Source: an uncultured Poribacteria bacterium
GTDB taxonomy: Bacteria; Poribacteria; WGA-4E; WGA-3G
Assembly (NCBI GenBank): GCA_951813545.1
Contig: OX638352.1
Coordinates: forward strand, 1,736,001 to 1,800,000
DNA length: 64,000 nucleotides
Reading direction: 5' to 3'
Below the pieces are notes generated by a model. It ran no database searches. It saw nothing but the letters and a program-made list of their open reading frames with translations, and was not told the origin of the DNA. Shown one piece after another: positions 8,601 through 19,520 of the stretch (position 1 is its first letter; each line of letters starts with the position of its first letter). A program made the translations under genes and the position numbers.

Positions 8601-9577
8601 GAGGCTTTATGCTGCCCACTTGCAACATCCCATAGCAGCACAGTGCTACCCACACCACTCGCAACCGTACCACCGTCCACACTTAAGGCAAAATCTCGGA
8701 CATCTCCTGGATATACTACAGTTTTTTGATACCTTCCACTGGCAATATCCAGCAGTGTTACCTGGTTTAGAGAGCCGCTGGCAACAACGGCTATCGAGCG
8801 GCCATCGGCACTGTACCTAACATTTGTGATATCATTCCAATGCTGGTTGTAAAAGCGGGCTTTTTCTCTTCCACTGGAAGCATCTAACAGTAGCACAAAG
8901 GCATCACTTCCTGCTGCAAGTGTGCGCCCACTGGGACTAAAGTCGAGAGCACTGTAATCGCCTCGGGGACTTGATGCAGAGGCTTTATGCTGCCCACTTG
9001 CAACATCCCACAACGATAAACGGCCGGACATAATATATGCAACCGTGCCTCCATCCGCACTTAAGGCAGGACTGCTCACTTCCTGACCATGTTCAAGTAC
9101 AAGTTTATGTGCACCGGTTGTCAGATCCCAGACTTGCAGCTTTTTGTCAGCACTCCCACTGGCAAGTGTAGTACCGTTGGCACTTAAAGCAATCCCTATA
9201 ATTGCGTCTGTATGTTCATCAAACGCGGCTTTGCGTTGTTGAGTGGCAACATCCCACACATATACCTCTGTATGTGCAGCACTTGCAAGTGTGCGGCTAT
9301 CCGCACTGAAGGCGAGGTTTGCCACGCTCCAGTTATGCCCTGTGAGTGTGGCAATGTGCTGCCCCGTAGCAGTATCCCACAATCTCACGGTGCCATCGGT
9401 ACTGCCGCTCGCAAGCATAGCATAATCGGAACTGAATCTGAGACTCTCAATTTCACCTGTATGTCCCTCAAGCGTGGCGAGGTGCCACGGTGGGATCGCT
9501 GCTTGCGCGGTTGCGGTGGTTAAACACAAGCTGGAAATAATCAATAACATAAACATAAAAAATTTTGTTTTCATCAA
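5636..9577 (-). CDS. Large secreted WD40-repeat protein with FlgD-like C-terminal domain
   Basis: 1313 residues. A signal peptide (hydrophobic segment then TTATAQAA near residue 27) is followed by WD40 repeats of the form SVAFS..G..LASGS.D..VRLWD in two blocks, about 30-620 and 650-960. They are separated by a Pro/Thr/Val linker near 620-650. Residues about 960-1215 are an unrecognised region. The C-terminal ~90 residues match the FlgD Ig-like / T9SS-type sorting module (LLPNYPNPFNPETWIPYQLS at its start, ASGVYFYTLKAG near the end). It is therefore probably exported and surface-associated, with beta-propellers as binding scaffolds. An exact 276-bp duplication lies inside the first block. The gene is monocistronic with its own terminator. 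Confidence 0.88.
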   Translation of the reverse strand: MMKTKFFMFMLLIISSLCLTTATAQAAIPPWHLATLEGHTGEIESLRFSSDYAMLASGSTDGTVRLWDTATGQHIATLTGHNWSVANLAFSADSRTLASAAHTEVYVWDVATQQRKAAFDEHTDAIIGIALSANGTTLASGSADKKLQVWDLTTGAHKLVLEHGQEVSSPALSADGGTVAYIMSGRLSLWDVASGQHKASASSPRGDYSALDFSPSGRTLAAGSDAFVLLLDASSGREKARFYNQHWNDITNVRYSADGRSIAVVASGSLNQVTLLDIASGRYQKTVVYPGDVRDFALSVDGGTVASGVGSTVLLWDVASGQHKASASSPRGDYSALDFSPSGRTLAAGSDAFVLLLDASSGREKARFYNQHWNDITNVRYSADGRSIAVVASGSLNQVTLLDIASGGQKATFQHNPAVRSVAFSADSQILASAGKDWNVRLWNIASGEEKATLEGHTDWVNSVAFNPNGGTLVSGGSDGTVQVWNAATGSRQRTLEAHAGIVEHVVYSTDGTMLASMSPEEIRLWNTTTWQRIATFPESANNLTSVAFCLDGRALAIGNEWNVRVWDFAKGIIKITIPQPSTSLGFGDGSRTLAIGHNQTVYLWNLAPSKWELSSSAVPAKPVVNVPPSTEPTVSVTPPTEPVISNTPLIDATDLHLTEHTGDVRCVAYSPWGVVLASGGTDDTLRLWRTSTGEHLNTYEHGGDVNSVAFTPNDTYIATGSDDGKLRLYKWSAAADTWVSSQTFNVPGGALTNNVKSVAFSYDNTMLACGTSGNSVLIWDYDTAQAKWVYREMLQGHAGPVNSVTFSPSNIVLASASDDNTVRLWRARTGEHLNTLEEHTADVNSVAFSRSDAFLASGSNDDTVILWQWSTSADTWVHHRTLDRHTDDVRSVAFNPGGTVLLSGSADKTIGVWDGQTGAYKSALTEHTGGVNSVAFAFQGNVLASGSDDGTVRQLAPTESTDIASRGIGLTVPSDLITEVAFGSDSTYFVLNAQYPTLTGISASAVVYKSCKITIDIPGVPDEAVSLLDRENPRLDNPNYYMFPLKTPRERIGEVTTELGAELTVEIAGLIPIVGDAAGALWETGKAALAIHSILQSTADPTITLRVLNLSGQTGRPANEWSTLFLLHNRVSSIGIKVEQKYALKSETKQFWFDPTYTVTYEGTWNLADNTLAAPNAHGMSLADYPPFQELPLEVQEFLRRHFGELMNTSDWQIPEVTSLLPNYPNPFNPETWIPYQLSEPADVTLTLYDITGRVVRHLDLGHQRAGMYQNRSRAAYWDGRNTQGEPVASGVYFYTLKAGDFAATRRMLILK
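8357..8632. repeat. 276-bp exact direct repeat inside the WD40 gene, copy 1
   Basis: Positions 8357-8632 are identical to 8735-9010 when read base by base; offset 378 bp (126 codons), with 102 bp between copies. The copies encode the same stretch of WD40 repeat (from the SLWDVASGQHKAS region to LLDIASG). Confidence 0.93.
8735..9010. repeat. 276-bp exact direct repeat inside the WD40 gene, copy 2
   Basis: Second copy of the repeat at 8357-8632. Identity begins and ends sharply at both sides, which indicates a recent unequal duplication that keeps the reading frame. Confidence 0.93.
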
Positions 9578-10140
9578 TAACTTCTCCTGTTAAGTGGTTT
9601 TCACTGTGAGACTGTCAGAAAAATTACCTATTCCTTCGCATGTTCCACGGATCTTCCGATTGTCCCATCAAAATCGTGATTGGGAACTGCTCCCACACGG
9701 AAAATTTCACTAAGAAACAATACAAGACGAATGGAGGCGGTAAAACGAGAAGCACGCGCAACCGTTGTGTTGGCAGGGATAATACGCATTGGGAGAACTC
9801 CAATGCTACACCAACAACCCGCGGGGAGACGCTCCGTGCAAGACGAAGGGGCGCGGGCGCGAAGCGTACAGCACAGCAATAATTGCTAATGCTATGAGGG
9901 ATCTGATCTGCATGTGCTTCACCTTTATTTCACAATTTGAGGGGTTCAGAAAACTGCGCGGCGGGCATTTCTTCGCGCTGCACACCCAATTACCAAAAAT
10001 TATAGAAAAAATGGCTAATTTTGTCAATATTTTTTGGAGAAAAAAAACGCAAACTGTCCTATACTAATCCAAGTTACTACTTGTAAATCCATGGCATTCC
10101 CTATATCTACAAGGCTTACGCAAAATCGGGAAATCAGGTT
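9578..10140. other. Intergenic region, perhaps holding a decayed small secreted-protein gene
   Basis: 563 bp between the WD40 gene start and the lysA stop. On the minus strand an ATG at 9915 begins a hydrophobic, signal-peptide-like stretch (MQIRSLIALAIIAVLY), but that frame stops after about 35 codons. Another minus frame continues to 9628 without a recognisable domain. This could be a frameshifted remnant or chance. No homology can be claimed. Confidence 0.3.
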
Positions 10141-12551
<2,411 letters not shown>

Positions 12552-12586
12552 TTTTTTAATTAGGGTCCTTTGCTCATCCGTCAGAA

Positions 12587-12683
12587 CTGTGATTCATGTG
12601 ATTTATTGATTTCTGTGATTATGAGATTTCTGTAATATTGAAAGCAGTAAATCAGGGTAATCATATAAATCCTGGTTCTGACT
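12587..12683. repeat. Degenerate octad repeats ending in GATT
   Basis: Between the dehydratase start and the sulfatase stop lie tandem 8-9-bp units: CTGTGATT, CATGTGATT, TATTGATT, TCTGTGATT, ATGAGATT, TCTGTAAT (12587-12636). An imperfect palindrome follows (ATCAGGGTAATCATATAAATCCTGGTT). This is non-coding repetitive spacer DNA of the kind seen at other junctions in this window. Confidence 0.55.
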
Positions 12684-12687
12684 TTTT

Positions 12688-14079
12688 TTAACTTCTTGCT
12701 TCTGCCTCGGAGACACTACGTTGTCCACTTCTTTGTGTGGGCGCCGGTTCAACCGTCGGTGCTTCCTCGCCTGCCTCCAACATCCGCCGAATGAGCCGTT
12801 CTCGCATCACCGCTGTGACACTTTCATGTGACTGCAACCCAATAAGGTTCCGCAATTCGTAGGGGTCCGCTTGAAGGTCGTAGAGGTATTGCTCAACATA
12901 CCGATCCGATCCGGCATCTCTACCACCGTTCTTATTAGGAGCATCCACACCGTATTTCCAGCGTTGAGTGCGGACAGAGCGTCCTACTTGCGCCTCACTA
13001 ATTTGGACGAAGACTTCCTCTTGCCAATCGTCGGTTTCTCCACGTAGCAGTGGCAAAATAGAATGACCTTGCATTTCACTGGACACCCCCAAACCTGCAG
13101 CATCAAGAAGTGTTGGCGGGAGATCTACGAGACTGACCAACTCCTGAATTTGCCCACCGCCGATGAACCCGGGTCCGTGAAATGCAGTTGGGACACGGAT
13201 GGAACTCTCATGGCATGAACGTTTGTACTCACCATTACGGGTCTTGAAATGACACCCATGGTCAGAGGTAAAGAGAATGATGGTATTATCGAGGAGGTGG
13301 AGGCTCTTGAGTGCATCCAGAAGTCTCCCGAGTGCTTCGTCCAGCCTTTTCACCATGCCGTAGTAGCCGCCTAAGTGCTGGTGCGTTGAGCCACCGAGCG
13401 CGGCAAGATCCGGTGGAATCCATTTCCCCGCGTACCGTTCTCGGTACCCATCAGGCGGTGGATAATCGTCCAAATGGTTTTGGTGGTGCGGTTCAATGTA
13501 TGACGTAAAGAGATAAAAAGGTTCGTTTTTATGCCCGTCAACGTAACGAATCACCGCATCGGTCAATGCGTCCACGCGATAGCCGGGGAGATCAACGGGT
13601 TGATTGTCGTTATCATAAAGCGTTGTTTGATACGCATCAGAAGTGAATTCGAGTGTATTGGATGCTAACCAGTAATCATACCCGCCTCGGTGGTCAGCGG
13701 GTACAGGTCCCGGTCCAGTGCCACCACTATAAAGATGCCACTTGCCGATGTATCCAGTGGCATAACCCGCCTCACCGAAGTGATGTGCGAGGGTCTTAAG
13801 GTTCGGCGATAAAGGGATACCGTTTCGGAAACATCCCGTACGTGTCGCGTATAATCCCGTTTGTAGACATGAGCGCGCGGGACCGCAGACGGGTTGACAT
13901 GTGAAAGATCGGTGGACGTGTGTTCCACGTTGTGCCATCCGATCAAAATTGGGCATCAGATCGAGTGGATTGCCGTGTAAGCCGGAAGTGTCCCACCGCT
14001 GCTGATCGGTGAAAAAGACGATAACATTCGGTTGATTTGCATCAGTTTGTGGCATATCTCTGCTTTCCTCTCTGTTCAA
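12688..14079 (-). CDS. Sulfatase (type I, formylglycine-dependent)
   Basis: 463 residues from the first ATG; the internal Met9 (MPQTDANQPNV, at 14055) is the more usual start for the family. The alkaline-phosphatase-like fold begins with NVIVFFTDQQRWD (metal-binding Asp). The active-site motif PVCGPARSCLQTG has Cys65 in the C-x-P-x-R context that is oxidised to formylglycine. Later motifs are GYIGKWHLY and IILFTSDHGCHF. No signal peptide, so cytoplasmic unless exported otherwise. It should hydrolyse sulfate esters, probably from sulfated polysaccharides. The maturation enzyme is not intact in the window, but a remnant of an FGE-like gene lies about 230 bp upstream. Confidence 0.93.
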   Translation of the reverse strand: MNREESRDMPQTDANQPNVIVFFTDQQRWDTSGLHGNPLDLMPNFDRMAQRGTHVHRSFTCQPVCGPARSCLQTGLYATRTGCFRNGIPLSPNLKTLAHHFGEAGYATGYIGKWHLYSGGTGPGPVPADHRGGYDYWLASNTLEFTSDAYQTTLYDNDNQPVDLPGYRVDALTDAVIRYVDGHKNEPFYLFTSYIEPHHQNHLDDYPPPDGYRERYAGKWIPPDLAALGGSTHQHLGGYYGMVKRLDEALGRLLDALKSLHLLDNTIILFTSDHGCHFKTRNGEYKRSCHESSIRVPTAFHGPGFIGGGQIQELVSLVDLPPTLLDAAGLGVSSEMQGHSILPLLRGETDDWQEEVFVQISEAQVGRSVRTQRWKYGVDAPNKNGGRDAGSDRYVEQYLYDLQADPYELRNLIGLQSHESVTAVMRERLIRRMLEAGEEAPTVEPAPTQRSGQRSVSEAEARS

Positions 14080-14786
14080 GTTTGGCTATCCTCATTTTAA
14101 GGGATTTTTAGATAGATGTCAAGTGGAAAATTCGGAGAAGGGAATTCCGTTAAAAGGGGCAGAAACCTAAAACGAAATGAATCTTAAAATTTCCGGTGAG
14201 GAGGTTGAAAAGCAAACATGCTTTGAAGCGGACACCCGTAAATTTTCCAGTGTGTCTGGACAATGGTAAACGAGTTTCAACTTTATCACAACGCGTGGAT
14301 ACTGTTCACCCTTATGGGGCATCCATCGCGCACCGAAAACCGACGACGTTTAGTATAGTCTTAATACGGATAATTATATGCAAATTTGACTCATAAATCA
14401 AATTGAATTTGTGTATAACTTCAAAATGGAAGATAATTTACATGTTGTCCAAGTAAAAATGAAATTTGGGCTTCTATAGTCTCTTAAGTGGAAACTTGGA
14501 TTAATATAGCTTATTAAAAAATGAGTGCGTTTATATATGGTGAATTATCAAAACATATAGACATTTACCAATAGACACCCGTAAGTGCTACCACCGTAAT
14601 CGTTGTTATCCGAATGATGTGTGGATATCGAATTTATACTGCTCCGAATGGAGGCGCATCCATGATAGGATGCTCACACGGGCATTCGACTTTACACAGA
14701 AAAAGTTCCAGAGCGACTTCCATACCCCGAGGCATTGATTGCCCCTATAGCCATGATAATCTGTGAACCTGCCTCAATTAATTTCC
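14080..14786. other. Intergenic region with decayed sequence
   Basis: About 700 bp, A+T-rich compared with the flanks, with no intact gene. It includes a fragment of an FGE/SUMF1-like gene (annotated separately). Around 14640-14760 is a stretch (AAAAGTTCCAGAGCGAC...CCCGAGGCATTG) that looks like degraded repetitive DNA. Confidence 0.45.
14312..14367 (-). pseudogene. Remnant of the C-terminus of an FGE/SUMF1-like (formylglycine-generating enzyme family) gene
   Basis: Read on the minus strand, about 18 codons ending at a TAA (14312-14314) give IRIKTILNVVGFRCAMDAP-stop. VGFRC followed by a short tail is the characteristic end of SUMF1/FGE-sulfatase proteins, which oxidise the sulfatase active-site Cys. 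No longer open frame continues upstream, so this is a fragment. Motif evidence is short, so the call is tentative. Confidence 0.4.
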
Positions 14787-14815
14787 TTGACAACACAAGG
14801 GTGGTTTGATAAAAT
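14787..14815 (+). promoter_or_regulatory. Sigma-70 promoter of the aap operon
   Basis: TTGACA (14787-14792), a 17-bp spacer, then TAAAAT (14810-14815): a full -35 match and five of six -10 bases. Transcription would begin near 14822, giving a leader of about 150 nt before the GTG at 14975. Confidence 0.75.
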
Positions 14816-14933
14816 GTATAAGAGTATAATATCTGCTCTCCCGTTATTTTATTTGAAAAGAGCGGTATAAATGAGATTTTGATAAAATTGCTAATAACGA
14901 TAACAGACCTTAATCAAAGGGCTTCATTACAAT

Positions 14934-14952
14934 GACCTCTCGGATAGAGGTC
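14934..14952 (+). other. Leader hairpin just upstream of aapJ
   Basis: A 7-bp perfect stem (GACCTCT 14934-14940, AGAGGTC 14946-14952) with loop CGGAT ends about 10 nt before the Shine-Dalgarno AGAGAGGA. It may affect translation of the first gene. No T-run follows, so it is not a standard terminator. Confidence 0.4.
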
Positions 14953-14974
14953 GCATCAAAAAGAGAGGATTTTT

Positions 14975-15997
14975 GTGCGTAAATTTTTGTTTCGCGTTTC
15001 CGCGTTAATTTTAGCGATTTCATTGGTAACGCCTCTACTCGCGAGAGGCGAAGAAGGCATATTGGACAAAGTAAAAAATAGAGGGCGCCTGATATGTGGG
15101 GTGAACAAAGAATTACCCGGTTTCGGTTTCCTTGGTCAGGATGGTAAATGGAAAGGCTTCGACGTAGACTACGGCAGAGCGATTGCTGCCGCTGTGCTGG
15201 GTGACCCTGACAAAGTTGAGTTTCGTCCCCTAAAGGCTGCTGATCGGTTTCCCGCCCTTCAGACAGGGGAAATAGATGTTTTAATCCGAAACACCACTTG
15301 GACGCTGACCCGTGATACCGACTTAGGTACTGACTTCGCGCCGCCAACTTTTTATGACGGTCAAGGATTTATGCTCCGCAAGGACCTCGGTGTAACATCG
15401 CTTAAGGAGTTGGCAGGTGCCACTATCGGTGTCACTGCTGGCAGTACGACTGAGTTAAACCTCGCCGATACTACACGCTCCTTAGGGATCGAAGTTGAAC
15501 CTATTGTTTTTGAGGAAACTGAGACGCTTTACCAGAGTTACGATCAGGGACGTTGCGATGCGGTGACAAGCGATAAGTCGCAATTAGTCTCCCGCCGCCA
15601 ATCCTTAAAAAATCCAGACGACCATGTTATTCTTGACGTAACCATTTCAAAGGAACCGTTGGGTCCTGTTACCGTCCACGGAGATAACAGGTGGAATGAT
15701 GTCGTGAGTTGGGTTGTTTATGCCACGTTCTTTGCCGAAGAACACGGCATTACGCAAGCCAACGTCAACACCTTTGAAACAGAGAACCCCGAAATCAAGC
15801 GTTTTTTGGGGACAGATGATGGTGCAGGTATGGGCAAAAAACTCGGTCTGCCGAAAGACTGGGCGCGTCAAGTTATTGCTGCTGTCGGCAACTATGGCGA
15901 GCTTTTTGAACGCAACCTGACACCGTTAGGTCTACCGCGTGGGGTCAACAAACCGTGGACGCAGGGCGGCTTACTCTACGCGATACCGTTCCGTTAG
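14975..15997 (+). CDS. aapJ: General L-amino acid ABC transporter, periplasmic binding protein (AapJ-like)
   Basis: 340 residues with a signal peptide (MRKFLFRVSALILAISLV, cleavage near LLARGEE). The mature part begins ILDKVKNRGRLICGVN and contains KWKGFDVDYGRAIAAAVLGD and GEIDVLIRNTTWTLTRD, the pattern of AapJ/BztA binding proteins, whose long version is about 340 residues. It binds amino acids (often Glu, Asp, Gln and others) and delivers them to AapQM. The start is GTG with AGAGAGGA 7 nt upstream. First gene of the aapJQMP cluster behind a good sigma-70 promoter. Confidence 0.93.
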   Translation: MRKFLFRVSALILAISLVTPLLARGEEGILDKVKNRGRLICGVNKELPGFGFLGQDGKWKGFDVDYGRAIAAAVLGDPDKVEFRPLKAADRFPALQTGEIDVLIRNTTWTLTRDTDLGTDFAPPTFYDGQGFMLRKDLGVTSLKELAGATIGVTAGSTTELNLADTTRSLGIEVEPIVFEETETLYQSYDQGRCDAVTSDKSQLVSRRQSLKNPDDHVILDVTISKEPLGPVTVHGDNRWNDVVSWVVYATFFAEEHGITQANVNTFETENPEIKRFLGTDDGAGMGKKLGLPKDWARQVIAAVGNYGELFERNLTPLGLPRGVNKPWTQGGLLYAIPFR

Positions 15998-16210
15998 ATA
16001 GCCTCTGTGCGTGTGCATCACACCAATGACAGGCTGCACATTTTGTATTGCTGCAGAGCGAGGCACTGTGCCTTGCTACTGCAGTAAGTCTTGCAGAGCG
16101 TCAATTGAAGATATATAACAGAGTTCCCCGACTACAAATAACATTGCTCCGGTATACCTGAAGTTATAGCATGTAAGGGGCATTTCCGAATCATGTTTCG
16201 ACAGTAAAAT

Positions 16211-17395
16211 ATGGAAAATAATTCACCTACAGCTGTATCGGAGAAAATTCCCTTTTGGCGAGATGTCCGAGTTTTGCGGGTCTTGTTTCAGGTTGTTTTC
16301 CTGCTCGGTGTGATTCTGTTGTTAGCCATTCTTTATACGAATATGTTAAGCGGACTCCGCAGGCTGGGGCTGACGCTGAACCTTAATTTTTTTCAGGACG
16401 AAGCTGGGTTTGGCATTTCAGAGGGTATCTCTTATGATCCTTCAGATACCTATCTGAAGGCGTTCTGGGTTGGGATTCTGAATACCCTTAAAGTTAGCAT
16501 CATAGGGGTAGTCTGTGCTACATTTATCGGACTCTTTTTCGGTATCGCTCGACTGTCAAGCAACTGGTTAATCCGGACGATAGCGGCTGCTTATGTGGAA
16601 TGTTTCCGCAACGTTCCGCTTCTACTCCAGATTGTATTTTGGTATACTGCCGTAGTCGCACAACTTCCGAATATCAGGGAGAGTCTTTCGCTTTTCGGGG
16701 GGGCGTTCATTAACAACCGAGGGGTCTACCTCCCTTCGCCTGAGCCGACTTCAAGTCTGACAATTTGGCTATGGTTTCTCGGTGCGGGTTTACTCCTTGC
16801 TGTGTTTCTCTATGTGCTGCGGTGGCGACAGCTGCAACGATTGGATCGTCCTGGTTTTCGTGCGAAGTGGGCCCTACCTGCTTTCCTTATCGTCGCGCTC
16901 TGTGGATGGTTTTTGACACCCGGTAGCCCGTTTACGCTGGATTTACCAGTACTGCAAGGTTTCAACTACCAAGGGGGGATGAGCTTTTCACCGGAGTTTT
17001 CTGCACTTTTAATTGGACTCTCCATATATACAAGCGCGTTTATTGCTGAAGTCGTGAGAAGTGGTATACAATCGGTGGTTAAGGGACAAAGAGAAGCCGC
17101 GAGAGCCGTCGGTTTGAAGGAGGGGCAAACCTTACGATTAGTCGTTCTCCCGCAGGCTGTTCCTATTATCTTGCCACCGCTTACAAGCCAGTACCTGAAC
17201 CTCGCGAAGAACTCAAGTTTAGCGGTCGCAATCGGTTTCCCTGAACTACTTGGCATCGGAAGGACGATGATGCTTCAGACAGGACAATCAATTCCGGTTT
17301 TCGCGATGATTATGGTCAGTTATCTGGTCATGAGTTTAACAACATCAGCAGCCATGAATTGGTATAACCGTTGGATTACCCGAATCGGACGATGA
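16211..17395 (+). CDS. aapQ: General L-amino acid ABC transporter permease AapQ
   Basis: 394 residues, a polar amino-acid permease of the long AapQ type with a large insertion between the first helices and the transport core. TM helices are evident near 27-47, 90-115, 180-200 and 215-230, and in the C-terminal core. The ATPase-contacting EAA loop is EAARAVGLKEGQ (about residue 297). It forms the inner-membrane channel with AapM. The 213-bp gap after aapJ contains a short palindrome-like stretch but no gene. Confidence 0.93.
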   Translation: MENNSPTAVSEKIPFWRDVRVLRVLFQVVFLLGVILLLAILYTNMLSGLRRLGLTLNLNFFQDEAGFGISEGISYDPSDTYLKAFWVGILNTLKVSIIGVVCATFIGLFFGIARLSSNWLIRTIAAAYVECFRNVPLLLQIVFWYTAVVAQLPNIRESLSLFGGAFINNRGVYLPSPEPTSSLTIWLWFLGAGLLLAVFLYVLRWRQLQRLDRPGFRAKWALPAFLIVALCGWFLTPGSPFTLDLPVLQGFNYQGGMSFSPEFSALLIGLSIYTSAFIAEVVRSGIQSVVKGQREAARAVGLKEGQTLRLVVLPQAVPIILPPLTSQYLNLAKNSSLAVAIGFPELLGIGRTMMLQTGQSIPVFAMIMVSYLVMSLTTSAAMNWYNRWITRIGR

Positions 17396-17406
17396 CAGGA
17401 GAATGG

Positions 17407-17434
17407 TTTTCAGTTTTCAGTTATCAGTTGTCAG
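17407..17434. repeat. Tandem heptads TTNTCAG between aapQ and aapM
   Basis: Four consecutive 7-bp units: TTTTCAG, TTTTCAG, TTATCAG, TTGTCAG, then a diverged TTAAAAG. The same heptad recurs at 36801-36814, 36906-36919 (inverted) and 46138-46158. Confidence 0.8.
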
Positions 17435-17499
17435 TTAAAAGAAGAAATAGTATCACCACTCGCTTTAACGGATAACCAATTAGGAAGGCATATTACACA

Positions 17500-18681
17500 G
17501 TGGAAGAACAAGAGCTCACGCAAGAAATTAAACCACCCGCCAACACAAAAGGTCTTGGGCGATGGCTCAAGGACAACCTATTTAACACTTGGTACAACAC
17601 GCTCTTGACCTGTTTGGCACTTGTGTTCCTATTCTTTGCTCTTAAAGGGTTTCTGACATGGGCGTTCACCGAAGCGGAATGGGATGTGATCCCAGCGAAT
17701 TTTCGGCTCTTTATGGTCGGGTCTTATCCACAAGAACAGATATGGCGCGTATGGAACGCGATTTATATCTTAAGTGTGCTCATGGGTTTGAGTGCTGGGC
17801 TCTGGGGTGGTTTGGTCCTCCGATTTGCTGTTGCTCTCAGTGGTGTTTGGTTTATCAGCGCGCTTCTCCCCGTTGAACTCTCAACGCGGGGATGGTGTTT
17901 AGGCGCGATCGCTATGATAGCGGTTTCGTTCTTCCTTGGACGCGGCAGAACAAGTTTGCGACCTTGGATTTTGGGAGGGTGGATACTCTCTTTCCCAGTA
18001 ATCATGGTGGTGTTACGTGGGTTCGGGGAGAATGGCGTTCTGACAAGCAATTGGGGCGGACTGCTTCTCACGTTGATCTTAGCGGTCGTAGGTATCGTCG
18101 TCTCTTTCCCGCTTGGCGTATTTTTAGCACTCTGTCGCCAGAGCAATCTTCCTGCTATCCGATGGGTTTCAACAACTTACATTGAGACGGTTCGCGGGGT
18201 GCCGTTGATAACAATCCTATTCATGGGCAATGTCCTCATACCGATATTCATGCCGGGGCTTGATATTAACCAAGTTTTACGGATGATGATCGGCATAACC
18301 TTCTTTTCCGGTGCCTACATGGCAGAGAATGTGCGTGGCGGACTTCAAGGAATCCCCAGAGGACAACACGAAGCTGCACAAGCCGTAGGACTTAACTACG
18401 TGCAGACAACGTTATTTATCGTCTTACCGCAAGCACTCCGATCCGTCATCCCAGCGATTGTTGGACAATTCATCGCTTTGTTTAAGGACACATCTCTCGT
18501 CTCTATCATCGGACTCATTGATCTCTTGGGTGTCGCCAAAAGTGTCATCGCTAATCCGGACTGGCTCGGACTGCAAGCGGAGGTCTATTTGTTCGCCGCA
18601 GTTATTTATTTTGTTTTCTGTTATGCGATGTCCTATGCCAGCCAAGACATTGAAACAGACTTGGGCGTTGGAAAGCACTAA
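17500..18681 (+). CDS. aapM: General L-amino acid ABC transporter permease AapM
   Basis: 393 residues, the second permease of the pair. It starts with GTG at 17500 preceded by AGGAAGG. Several TM helices in the N-terminal half (about 37-57, 88-180) precede the conserved core with the EAA loop EAAQAVGLNYVQ. The IPAIVGQFIALFKDTSLVSI segment is typical of AapM. It pairs with AapQ in the inner membrane; AapP supplies ATP hydrolysis. Confidence 0.93.
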   Translation: MEEQELTQEIKPPANTKGLGRWLKDNLFNTWYNTLLTCLALVFLFFALKGFLTWAFTEAEWDVIPANFRLFMVGSYPQEQIWRVWNAIYILSVLMGLSAGLWGGLVLRFAVALSGVWFISALLPVELSTRGWCLGAIAMIAVSFFLGRGRTSLRPWILGGWILSFPVIMVVLRGFGENGVLTSNWGGLLLTLILAVVGIVVSFPLGVFLALCRQSNLPAIRWVSTTYIETVRGVPLITILFMGNVLIPIFMPGLDINQVLRMMIGITFFSGAYMAENVRGGLQGIPRGQHEAAQAVGLNYVQTTLFIVLPQALRSVIPAIVGQFIALFKDTSLVSIIGLIDLLGVAKSVIANPDWLGLQAEVYLFAAVIYFVFCYAMSYASQDIETDLGVGKH

Positions 18682-18691
18682 AACTTGTAGA

Positions 18692-18718
18692 GTAGGGGCG
18701 AGGTCACCTCGCCCCTAC
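18692..18718. repeat. Intergenic palindrome (CTACA family)
   Basis: Perfect inverted repeat: GTAGGGGCGAGGT (18692-18704) and ACCTCGCCCCTAC (18706-18718), followed by AAG. It sits between aapM and aapP, so it is transcribed and could partly attenuate or protect the message. It shares its architecture with palindromes at 21200, 28465, 35178, 46001 and 56599. Confidence 0.8.
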
Positions 18719-18745
18719 AAGAATATCTAACAAGGAATCTAAAAA

Positions 18746-19507
18746 ATGGCAGCACAGGAAAACGCGTTGAACGATCCGATTATTATGTGCGAAGACCTAC
18801 ATAAATGGTTCGACGATTTCCATGTCCTCAAAGGGATTACCACCTCGTTCCAAAAAGGCGAAAGGGCGGTGATATGCGGTCCCTCAGGGTCAGGCAAATC
18901 TACGTTTATTCGGACATTAAACCGACTGGAGGAGCATCAACGAGGTACTATTATTGTTGATGGCGTAGAACTCACCGATGATCTCCGCAATATCAATCTT
19001 ATCCGTCAAGAAGTCGGTATGGTGTTCCAACAGTTCAACCTGTTTCCGCACCTGACGAACCTGCAGAATATAACCTTAGGTCCGATCCGAGTCAGGAAGC
19101 TGACGAAAAGTGAAGCAGAAGAAGTAGCTTTATCGCTTTTAGAACGGGTGGACATTGCGGATCAGGCGTACAAGTACCCTGCTGAAATTTCGGGTGGACA
19201 ACAACAGCGCGTCGCAATCGCAAGAGCATTGGCAATGGAACCCAAGATTATGCTCTTTGATGAACCAACAAGTGCACTGGACCCAGAAATGATCACGGAA
19301 GTCTTGGATGTGATGCGAGAGCTCGCACACTCTGGTATGACAATGCTCGTTGTTACCCATGAGATGGGATTCGCACGTGAAGTTGCTGATCGTATCCTTT
19401 TCTTCGACGAAGGGATGATTGTAGAGGAAGCACCACCAGCAGATTTCTTTGATAATCCACAACACGAACGCACAAAACTTTTCATCTCACAGACGCTGCA
19501 ACATTAA
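18746..19507 (+). CDS. aapP: General L-amino acid ABC transporter ATP-binding protein AapP
   Basis: 253 residues. Walker [10 protein letters not shown]-loop FQQFNLF, signature [15 protein letters not shown], Walker [15 protein letters not shown] and H-loop VTHEMGF are all present in the polar amino-acid ATPase pattern (GlnQ/AapP). It energises AapQM. The following SDR gene starts 14 bp after its stop, so the operon continues beyond the transporter. Confidence 0.95.
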   Translation: MAAQENALNDPIIMCEDLHKWFDDFHVLKGITTSFQKGERAVICGPSGSGKSTFIRTLNRLEEHQRGTIIVDGVELTDDLRNINLIRQEVGMVFQQFNLFPHLTNLQNITLGPIRVRKLTKSEAEEVALSLLERVDIADQAYKYPAEISGGQQQRVAIARALAMEPKIMLFDEPTSALDPEMITEVLDVMRELAHSGMTMLVVTHEMGFAREVADRILFFDEGMIVEEAPPADFFDNPQHERTKLFISQTLQH

Positions 19508-19520
19508 TGTAGGACTAAAG

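Noticed and set aside
9628..10027. Small minus-strand frames including a signal-peptide-like start
   Set aside because: The frames are broken relative to each other and no domain can be named, so no gene is called.
14196..14396. A 66-codon plus-strand frame
   Set aside because: It is antisense to the FGE-like remnant, has no ribosome-binding site and no similarity that I recognise.
17393..17395. TGA stop of aapQ as a possible Sec codon
   Set aside because: The continuing frame only translates the heptad repeat, and the permease ends normally.
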